Below are positions 24,041 to 64,000 of a DNA stretch of 64,000 nt, in pieces. The DNA lies in contig CM019218.1 in NCBI GenBank assembly GCA_009741485.1, forward strand, positions 31,828,898 through 31,892,897. The letters are read 5' to 3'. A program made the translations under genes and the position numbers. The notes under the pieces were generated by a model, which ran no database searches, was not told the origin of the DNA, and saw nothing but the letters and a program-made list of their open reading frames with translations. Each line of letters starts with the position of its first letter. Position 1 is the first letter of the stretch. The DNA comes from Malurus cyaneus samueli (lineage: Eukaryota > Chordata > Aves > Passeriformes > Maluridae).

Positions 24041-27000
24041 GAACATCAAGAAATTAATACAGACAAGCTATATGTCCTACAAATCTGTCAAAATTTAACA
24101 TTTACCATCAGCATACACCACATGACTGACCTTCATAGCTTGATTCAGTGCCATGAAGCATAGACTGTTGTTTGAGGAAAAAGAACATAAGGCAGGCAAT
24201 GATCACCCTTTATCAATGGGGTTGTTTCTCCAGGATGGACCTCCCTAGTATGGGACAAATCAGCAGCAATGTGTTCTGCTCACATACAGAGCACTGCATC
24301 TGTAAAAAATTGCATCTGTAAGAAATTGCATTTCTGCCCAGCAGGAAATGTCCTTACATAATCAGCTGGGGCTCTGTACTGAAAAAGGACAGCTTGAGCC
24401 TTACAGAGCTATGCAGTCTTATACAGCTGTACAGCCCCAAAATAATCCTTGTTTAGTGTCTGAAACTTCACCAAGTCTCTCAAACATGTTAATTTTTTGT
24501 TTTATTCCAAGTTATATCAAGATTTTAATTTAAGGAAGGGTAGGTTAAATGGGTTTCCTTGCCTTTGTAAATCCACTGTCAGACACGTGGTGAAATCAAA
24601 TATCTTTCAAATTTTAACTCCAGGATGACTGGAGTGTCTTTTCCATCCATATTATCCATCTATTCAACTGACTGATATTGTTCCTTCGTAAAAAGGAAAG
24701 GTGAGTGGAGAGGAACATTATATGGCTTATGACTTACCAGCCTTTGAGATGAAACCTTGGACACTACTCTGATCACTTCAAACTGATTCTCAGGTGATTT
24801 TCAAGGATACAGTAGCCTGAATTTTTGTATTGCTCACAGTTTTTCTACTTTCTCATCCATACTGGCTTTTATGGCAGATCAAATGTCTCCACTGCCTTTA
24901 ATATTTATAGAAGTGGACATGGAAAGCTGCATCCATCCCACATTTCTATTTCCGTATGAATTTCATTTGTTAAAATGCATGTGTTTATCTATTTTATAGT
25001 CCTCTTCAATGACATTTATTCAGTACAATTTACAAAATCCCCAAAGCCTCCCAGTACAGAATAAACAATCTTGCTAATAAGGTCAAGCATAGCTTATTTT
25101 TCTAACTGCTCTGCATTTTTTAGTACTGGTATTTCTAAGCCTAGAACTGTGATGAAAACAAATAATTTTACGACTTTATGAAGAAAGGAAGCACACAGTT
25201 CAATGAGAGATTTATCCAGGCTGATCCTCAGAAGCAAACCATACTTGCTTGAAAACAAGTTAAGAATGAAATGAAGTGTGGATACTGCAGTCATTGGGTA
25301 CTTAGTTGACAGGACATGCAATCAGAGAAGCAAATAGAGGCATGGTCAGTGAGTTATTTAAAAAAAAAAAATCTAAATTAATATAGATATTTTCACTTTA
25401 GAGGAAAATATTCCATTTTGTTTCTATTCAGTCTCCTCAACACCAGGAAGCTTTCCTTTTCTGAGCTGCCAGGACACTCCTTCTCAGGGCTAAGAAATTA
25501 TTGTGACAGGTGTGCACAGACAAGTCGGTCCATAAGGACTGCTCATCTGACTCTCCTCAGGGCAATACTGTTAATACAAGCTGTGCATGACAGTTCATGG
25601 GGAAAGAAATACCTACTAAGGAGTACACCAATGCAATTACAGTGTGTTGTAGGAACCTTTAAATAATTTTTCTGCAGTGAAATCCTCAGTGAGCTTTGAT
25701 TAAATAGTGATAGTAGTAATCTCTCCACATCCACACTTGGGACTTTACATTGAAAATATCACGTGGACCCACTAAATGAGTTTGAAAGTCTTTCATACAT
25801 TAAGGTCCATTAGAATTTCTCCTCTCTTAGCAGGATGAAGCAATGATATTTCCTCACTCAAAGTACATTTAAGCTCTCAGTATACACAGAGTTACACTGT
25901 TACCACACAATGCTGGCCACCTTCCACCACTGCAGTGTCCTGGGAGATGAGGTCTGGCCTGGAAAGCTGTCTGGATAGGGAATGGAACCATTTTTGCAAC
26001 AAAATTAGAGAGTTGAGAAGCTCACATGTGAACTGCAGGGCTGATGCTACTGCGATCACACACAGATGGTAAGTCTGTGACCACATTGCCTGGGGCTTTG
26101 TGCTCACCAGACTTCACAAATTTGTTTGTAGCAAATCTGGGAATGCGCATCCTCAGGAAAACCCCATATGCTGCATGATGAACATTGGAGATACAGCAAG
26201 AAGCATTCCTCTTTCATAGTTTTTATTCCTTTTTCCTGTAAGCTTTCTTGTAAGAAAATCACCCATATATGTGGTAAATGAGCTTAACGATCTGCATGCA
26301 GCTTTTACTCAAATAGTTTCTCTTGAGTACATCTTTAGACACAAGAACCCCTGTGCTCCGAAATGCATCTATCTCTAGAATGAAGTGAGCCATCTGCTTA
26401 GCTGTGCACTGCAGCACCCTCAGCATGCTCAGAGAGAGAGACAAAAGAAAGTAGAATAACTACATCCAGTAGTTTTGGAAAAGCAACGGCAAATGCATTT
26501 ACACTGAAATTTGACCCAGGCCCTGCAGTTTACACTTCAAATTCAATAACAGCACAGGCATGTTAAAGGTCAGGACCATAAAACACCTTCATTTCACCTC
26601 TCTTCCAAAGATAGCACAGCTAACTGAGCTGCAGGGCCTGCCAGTCTGCCGACAGAGTGGCTAAGTGCTCTCTTAGTGGACAGTACCATTTACTGTATCA
26701 TCAGCCACACTTCCTGAAATAGCTTGTTTCTTCTCAGAGGCCATTCTGATCACCAGCAACAACTTGCAGGGACTTCAGGAAAACAGCGCAAATTCTCCAT
26801 CTGACATCAGCCCTGTCAGGTATGTCTAGCACAGAAGGGCCTTCCTGGAGGCAAGGGTTTGGTATCTTTCAGGCATGACAAAGTTAGTAGGCATTGAATC
26901 TTTACCTTCGTGAAGATTGTCCCATGACATAAGACAATGAAAACAGATGGGATATGCAAGACAATTTATGCAAACCCTGGTTTTCAAAGAATTGCCAAAC

Positions 27001-29434
27001 TAGGAACTAAGAGACTAGGCACAAAACTGAGAGAGAGATGGTTTTTCAGGCTTAGACACACTTTTGATGTGTGCCAATATGATAACATGGAAGAATTCAG
27101 CTGAATGAGAATTATAGCCATATGTGCAAGTTGAACCCAAGGGTGCTAGTGTGAGCTATTTAGGTAATGGGCAAGTAATGATAAATATGCACTTACCCTG
27201 GAGTGCAGTTGCAATCACTGTTTGATCCTGAAGTTGTAAGCATGATGTAAAGGTTAGGCAACAGTCCTAATGTGGATACACAAACTGAGCAGGCTTTACT
27301 GCTGATCATTGGATGGCGTTTCTCTTCAGAGTGCCAGCAATTCAAAGTTCATGGGGAATCAGTGTATTTTAGGATTCTTTTTTCTGTTGTTCAGTAATTC
27401 AGTTTCCAGTTACACTCACATACTGTCTCATTAGACTCAAGCCCAAGTGACCTACTCCTCACTCCTGTACAGACCTGAATGCCAAGTGCCACCTGGTCAC
27501 TCTTGGAGTTAAGTGATATTTACTAACATTGAACTACTTGCCATTTACCTGCGCATTAAGAGGGTGCCAGACATGAGCAGAACTGCAGTAACTGCTTCTA
27601 TGCAGTCTCTTATTCCCCACTAATGCTGCACAATATGCAGTCTTTCAGCATTACGGGAATGAGTGCCTTCACCTTCATGGAGGATCAGAAGAGGCACCCT
27701 GCCAGTCTGGCAGAACAGCTGATGCGCAGTAACTCGAGCCCATAATGCTGTGGTGCAGCATTAGGCAGTTCTGCAGGTCTCCCTGGGGCAACTGACAGTA
27801 GAGGGAGGGTCTGCTTCCTTAGGGTCTCAGAAAAAGCATTGTTCTCAAGCCAGATCTAGGTCACTGCTAACTCAAAAGCCTCACACCACTCTCCTTTGCC
27901 TGGCATAGATGTGCCTTCAGAATTAGGACAGCTTTGGATGCTAGAAGATAAGACAGAAGAAAAATGAGGGCTGAAAGATATAGGAGAGCCCACTTGGTGG
28001 TTCGCAATATCCATGTGATTAGCAAGATGTGGGTGTGATTTTTTCCAAATCAACTCTTTTCACACACAACATAGGAATCAACCTTGCTACTCTTTAGTCC
28101 AGCCTGAGTAAAGTGCAAGAATTACCCAGAACACTGGAGTTCACTTGAGAGATTATACCTGCAGCCTGCAGATAGGTTGTCAACAGCTGATTTTAAAAGG
28201 GTAAAAGTTTTTCTGGCAGCATTCATTTCCTGTGCAACTGTTCTGCCAATCAGAGTACTCATTTTTAATTAAAATGCAAAAAGAAATGCAGAGAATTATA
28301 GTAAATTGTTTTGATTTGACCTGTCCTGGGTTAGTGGGTTAGTTAGCCACTTAGTTAGCAATTTGTTATCACATTTATGAAAAAGAAAAAAAGAATCCAG
28401 AATGATAAAACCAGAATTTGGAACAGTCATTTTAATTCTAAACAGCTGTTCCGTTTAACCATCCACCTCTTAGTATTGTCAGCAAGCATTTTTTTGTGAC
28501 AAAGATGCTGCTCATATACACAAGCAAAGGCATGTCACGGAGACTCTCTTATTTGCCTGCAAACGTTTCTGTGGGTTATTCTTCCTTAATTGTATATTGT
28601 TCCTGGGAGATTCATTGTCCTGATTATCCATTCTCAACCAGGCAGTCAGCAGGCTTCAAGCAGCCTGCAGGATCAACTGACCCATGCAGACTGTGGAAGA
28701 AGACATGCACAATATTCTCCAAGTGTGTTGCATTTGATGGGTATTTGCATTTGTAAACAAAGGATCTCCTGTTCTAAAAGGAAATTTTTGACTGCAATTA
28801 TATGGAGAGATCAAAGAAATTTGTACCAAGGTGGCACCTTCTGTTAAATGTGATTTTTATTCCCTTTCCTCTTTTCCTTGAATATAACTACATAAGACAA
28901 TCTCCCCAACAAAGGATTTCAGAGGTTACTCTGTTCTCCTGGTCTTTCAGAAGTTCTTCCTCTTCTTTTCCCTGTTTTTGGACATAAAAGGCTATGTTGC
29001 AGAGCTTTACATACAGTTTGGAAATAAATAATGGATGACTGACTAAGCTGATGACAGACTGTAACAGCAGCAGCTGTGTATGGTAGAAGCTTGCTGCTGT
29101 TTGGGAATTCTGCAGCTGAATGGAGGCAATGAGGGATCTCTTCTCCTGTTCACAAGGGATTGACACCATTTTCATCACAACTGGAAATGGGTAAGGCTTG
29201 TGCTTTGGCATGAAGGATTTGATGAAATAACTCTCACATGGTCAAGAGTCCCATCAACATGAATGAATGCACAAGATCTGGACTGAAGCCTTACATGCTA
29301 CACTGCTTTCCAAATTGGTATCTGGTTTTCAATGCATAAAGACTTGCTCCTTCATAATAGCTCTTGAAGTTCCAATTTATAAAAAACTCACCTAACAGCA
29401 GAAATGCTACAGTGGATTCATATCCATCTAGAAG

Positions 29435-29905
29435 AATCATAGAATGGTTTGGGTTGGAAGGAACCTTAAAGATCATCTTGTTCCAACCCACCTGCCATGG
29501 GCAGGGACACCTTCCACTAGACCAAGTTATTCAAACCCCATCCAGCTCGGCCTTGAACATTCCTAGAGATTTGTTCTCTAGAAGCTTATCTGGGCAAAAT
29601 GTTCTAGTACCTCACCACCCTCATCATAGACACATCACCCTCATCACAGACAAATGTCTTCTTTATGTCCAATAAATCTACCCTCTTTCAGTTTAAAGCC
29701 ACCCTCCCTTGTCATATCACTACGTGCCCTTGTTAGAAGTCCCTCTCCAATTCCCTTTTAGCTCCCTTTAGGTACTGAAAAACCACAGCAAGTCCCCCAG
29801 AGCCTTCTTTTCTCCAGGCTGAACAACCCCAACTCTCTCAGCCTGTCTTCGTAGGAAAGATTCTTCAGCCCTTCAATGCCCCACCAGAGCCCAAGTGCCC
29901 CGACT
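29435..29905 (-). mobile_element. CR1 LINE, 3' fragment, reverse orientation
   Basis: Begins with AATCATAGAATGGTTTGGGT and continues through GGAAGGAACCTTAAAGATCA, CTGCCATGGGCAGGGACACC, CACCCTCTTTCAGTTTAAAG-like text and CTTTTCTCCAGGCTGAACAA. This is the well-known 3' region of avian CR1 read in reverse, so the element is on the minus strand and 5'-truncated as usual. There is a small internal tandem copy (CACCCTCATCA...ACA twice) near 29,615-29,655. Similarity to the remembered consensus is good, so it is among the younger insertions here. Confidence 0.92.
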
Positions 29906-60734
<30,829 letters not shown>

Positions 60735-61490
60735 AAATGAAGCCGCTTCAGCTGAAGTGCCCAAAGGGGAACATTTCCTTCTTATAAGCTCATTTGATGG
60801 ATTTCCCTGTTTGCTCTGCCTCATCCTCATCTCCTCATCCATCCACTCTCCCTTGCTCTTCATTGAATACCAGTTTTGAAATTCAGTTTTGAAATGAAAG
60901 AGACTTGGACGCTGGATATGGCTGCTTGCCAACCATGGTAATACCCCTTCCCCGTGGCAAAAGAGCACAACAACTACAGCCAGCCTTGTTCCCAGACAGT
61001 GTCACACACCTGGAGTAGGCAATGCTGGGGGATCTGTCTGGTCCTGAAAAGACTGCCTATTACCTATTAGGGAAGCAATCCCTGGAACAACGACTTCCTG
61101 GCCAGACAAGTTGGAGACAGAGGGTTTCTGCTCTGAGTGATCACTGGAGCTTGGAAGAGCTAAGAAACCAAGAGAGCCATTGGTCATTCTACAGGGGACA
61201 GCAAATGCCTTTTTACCATCAGTTCCCTCTGCCTGCTTCTCCAGTGTGTGTTATTGGTCTCCAGTGAGAGCTCACATGCTCCCAGTCTAATGTCAGTGAA
61301 AACTGTTTCTAAACATCCTCTTGATGAAAGCACAGAGCACCCTATGAACCCCCTGCAGAGCTGTCCTGGTGCCAGAGAAGGCTGTGGACTACCACAGAGT
61401 GCTGAATGGACTGTGAAAGCATGGTGTACAGTGTGAGGGGAAAACTGTGAAATAATTCATTAAAGGCAAATAAAAATTATTCATAGGCAA
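60735..61490 (+). other. TTC9: TTC9 3' untranslated region (proximal form)
   Basis: Non-coding sequence from the TTC9 stop codon to just past the first good poly(A) signal. Human TTC9 has a much longer 3' UTR, so transcripts may continue beyond this point, for example to an AATAAA near 62,723. The extent is inferred from the signal only. Confidence 0.5.
61469..61474 (+). terminator. TTC9: Candidate TTC9 poly(A) signal AATAAA
   Basis: AATAAA in the context GGCAAATAAAAATTATTC, about 735 bases after the stop codon and overlapping an ATTAAA-like upstream element at about 61,459. A good proximal cleavage signal by sequence; use not demonstrated. Confidence 0.5.
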
Positions 61491-61604
61491 CAAGTCCAGG
61501 CATTGATTTTCAAAGGAGCCTCTTGGGTTCCCCATGTCCAGACAGACAACATTATCTAGTGGGGGGCAGCATGGGGTGGGGAACAAGGGATGTCTCCATT
61601 CGTA

Positions 61605-61790
61605 CCTTGGCTCTGCCAATGCCATGTGTGATCTTGGGCAAGTCACTTAGCCTCTCGGTGCCTCGGTTTCCCTATCTGTACACCAGGGATAATAATACTT
61701 CCCTACCTCGCAGGGGTGTTGTGAGGATGTATTAGTTAATGTTTGTAAGTAACAGTACAGTGATGTACAGTGTTAAGTATTATTAGTACA
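61605..61790 (+). mobile_element. Well-preserved MIR-like SINE downstream of TTC9
   Basis: Contains CTTGGGCAAGTCACTTAGCC, TCTCGGTGCCTCGGTTTCCC, ATCTGTACACCAGGGATAAT and GGGTGTTGTGAGGATGTATT in the exact order of the MIR consensus, starting near 'CCTTGGCTCTGCCA' and running into the 3' part. It is far better preserved than the other MIR-like pieces in this window. It lies in or just after the TTC9 3' UTR, in the sense orientation. Confidence 0.85.
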
Positions 61791-62204
61791 TTGGATTGAG
61801 GTCTTGATTCTCCCACCTTGTGTTGGTGCTTCCTGTCTCCTGTTTTTTTCTTTTGTAGGAGAATGTGGTGCTGACAACAGGGCAGGACCAACAGCTTTGG
61901 AGCCTATTCGGCAGCCCAGAGGGCTTGTTTAGACCTCCTCCAGCAGTTTGATCTTTTCTAAGAGCTCTGTCTCCTTGACTCAAAGGTCCTTCTCTGAAAC
62001 TGCCAATAATAGGATCAGTAAGTGTCACAAACACATTCTCAGTGTAACTTACTCCAGCAGCGGCCCACAGGGACCCACTCCTACTTGCAGGATATACATG
62101 AGTGGTCTCATCCCATGGCAGTCAGTGTCAAGTGAGCACAGCCAGAGTTATTTCATTTGGCCCAGAGCTGAAACATGGAAACTGAAACAGAGCCTTGTGC
62201 AGTG

Positions 62205-62275
62205 CCAAGAGTTGGACTTCATGATCTTTGTGGGTGCCTTCCAGCTCTGGATATTTATAATCCTATGATTTTATG
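62205..62275 (+). mobile_element. CR1 LINE 3' tail
   Basis: AGAGTTGGACTTCATGATCT, then GTGGGTGCCTTCCAGCTCTG and ATCCTATGATTTTATGAAAT: the standard CR1 3' end ('GGTTGGACTAGATGATCTT...CCTTCCAACC...TTCTATGATTCTATGA'), plus orientation. The body upstream, perhaps from about 62,090, is too diverged to delimit. Confidence 0.8.
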
Positions 62276-62279
62276 AAAT

Positions 62280-64000
62280 CTCTGTCATTGTCTCTGAAAA
62301 AATTTAAGTCATATTCTTTAGTGCAGGAATACATCCTGCTCACACTGTGCAGACAGACCATCTCAAAGTCTCATACAAGTGTCTGAAATAAGGCAGACCT
62401 ACCTCAATTCTGTAAAACTTAGATCAGCTGGGATGGCACCAGAAATTCATGTTCCCCAGGTGGGTGGTGCAGAGCAGCTGCTTCTCAAAATTTGGAACAG
62501 AGAGTGCAGCTACTGTAAAAGAAAGGGCTGCTGGAGGGAGCACAATCACCTTCTTCAGATGGCTCTTGGTTCACACATCTGGGTCAGAAATAGCAAGCAC
62601 CCCTGCCCATCACAACAGATGTCAAGCAATAAATGGCTCTACAGCTGCTGCTAGGAAAATTATTTAAAGACAGAGAGGATAAATGAGGGAAATTCTCTAA
62701 GTGGTTGTTAACCAGACCAGAAAATAAAGGTTAGGCAGAGAGGCGCTTGGGTGCACGTAAGGTGTACCAGGTACTGCATAAAAGACAGAGTTAATAAGGT
62801 TCTGGTTCTTAGGTGCATGCAGTCCTCTATATTCTAAATACATCACAGCACACAAAAAATTCAAATAGAGGTGACTTTCCCCTATTTCATATTGCTCATG
62901 ACAGTTCATCCCACAGCCCCTGTGTCTCTTCACAGGGAGCAAAATGAGGATTCATCCTGCAGGCAATGCAGGAGCAGAGGACACCACCTACGCAAACAGT
63001 CTCTGCCCCAGGAAAGCTCAGGCAAGCAGAGGCAGGCTTGTTACTCATGACCTTAATGTAAGAGAAAGGGCATTCTCCAGCCACTGGAGATGTAGGGCCA
63101 TGACTGTCATTTTGTCTGGGAACAGTTTTAGCCCGCACAATGGCTTCAACTGACGTACTGTCACTGCATCAGTCCCATGTTTATATTAGTATAAAAAGGG
63201 CACAGCAGGCTCCAGTGTCCTCAGTTTTCAGCATCTTTCCCTCCAGGAGCATTGCAAAAGGTGGGGGAAAGAGGGAAGCTTGTGAATGTGCATAAGAAAA
63301 AGATCTCAGAGACCCTTTGGGTACTACAGAACAACGTATTTTCTTCAGAAAACTGTTGTCCTTATACACACTGACACCCAGAGCACCTGTAAGCAGTGAC
63401 ACACCAGAGGCTGGAAGAAGGAGGTCACCAAAGAGAAAACAGAGCTGGGGACTGTTTCATGCAGTGACACTGAATTTGAGAGAATTATGGACAAAGTCCA
63501 GGTTGGGAACCCTTCACATGCCAGGAGAAACACGGCAACCATTCCACCAAAGCCACCAGAACTCCTGTGGACTGTACCCTTCCAATAGTAGGCAGTTCTG
63601 CCACACAGTCTAACTGGAAATATGCGCAGACACAGCACCTCTACTTTGTGCATCAGGGGCCTAAGAATGAGCCTTTGAAACATTCTAAAATGCTTTGTCT
63701 TCTGCAAAAAGAAAGAGAAGGCATATTTGACATCCAGCACCTCAAGGAGCTCTTCTGCTCTAGAGAAACAAAGCCCTAAAAGACCACAGGCAAATTTATC
63801 TTATGATCACTGCTGAATTTATTAGTATCTGAAGAGAAACTTGCTGTTCTGTCCAAGAACTGTCTCAACAGGAAGCAGAAGAGTGAAATAAGGATCAGCT
63901 GTAGCGGGAAGAACCTAGTATCAAGGCCCCAAGAAAGAGGTCTCCATACACAACAACACCTTCAGAATCCATAGCAAAATACACACCTTTTCCACTGAGT
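62280..64000. other. Sequence downstream of TTC9 to the right edge
   Basis: No exon was recognised. In human the next gene is MAP3K9 on the opposite strand; 3' UTR sequence of that gene could begin near the right edge (AATAAA on the minus strand near 63,815), but nothing coding supports this. Confidence 0.5.

Larger units (their letters stand above)
17421..29434. other. Intergenic region between MED6 and TTC9, left part
   Basis: Twelve kilobases without a recognisable exon on either strand. They include AT-rich unique sequence at 18.5-20.7 kb, two related segments near 20,590 and 21,845, a possible retroposon tail at about 23,965-24,040, and a short tandem copy near 24,297-24,340 (AATTGCATCTGTAA-like). 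All open frames are short and unrelated to anything I know. Confidence 0.6.

Noticed and set aside
63700..64000. 3' UTR of MAP3K9 at the right edge
   Set aside because: Expected from human gene order, but no coding sequence or other recognisable MAP3K9 feature is in the window; a lone AATAAA is not enough.

Overview
The window looks like nuclear DNA of a bird. CR1 LINE relics, including one with the typical avian 3' end ('AATCATAGAATGG' read in reverse), an avian-type retroviral LTR, very old MIR-like retroposons and low repeat density all point that way. Genes are widely spaced, have many introns and start in CpG islands. I cannot name the species. Nothing suggests a prokaryote, plasmid or exogenous virus.

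Three genes can be supported. (1) At the left edge, on the minus strand, is the 5' end of an ADAM20/ADAM21-like metalloprotease gene (1-373, running off the window). Only the leader and part of the prodomain are present, and the reading frame is broken twice by apparent one-base losses. (2) MED6, a Mediator head-module subunit, is on the minus strand. All eight coding exons (6,666-17,073) can be traced with consistent splice phases and give an intact protein of 245 residues. (3) TTC9, a small tetratricopeptide-repeat protein, is on the plus strand. Its three coding exons (about 33,579-60,734) are separated by introns of 21.4 kb and 5.2 kb. Exon 1 is in a strong CpG island and carries one, probably two, apparent one-base losses; exons 2 and 3 are intact. 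The order ADAM20 - MED6 - TTC9 is the one I recall from human 14q24, so this is a conserved syntenic block.

Layout: 1-600 ADAM 5' end in a CpG island; 640-6,300 intergenic; 6,300-17,073 MED6 with LTR fragments in intron 1; 16,960-17,420 MED6 CpG island with a GC-box minisatellite; 17,420-33,060 intergenic, with a CR1 copy at 29.4-29.9 kb; 33,060-34,280 TTC9 CpG island and exon 1; 33,941-55,296 TTC9 intron 1, with MIR-like pieces, an old CR1 and an antisense coding-like relic; 55.3-60.7 kb exons 2 and 3; 60.7-61.5 kb 3' UTR; then a well-preserved MIR-like element and a CR1 tail up to the end.

I found no previously undescribed system. The points most worth checking are the cluster of apparent single-base deletions confined to GC-rich first exons (probably a consensus error), the coding-like relic antisense in TTC9 intron 1, the well-preserved MIR-like element downstream of TTC9, and two perfect 13-bp hairpins.
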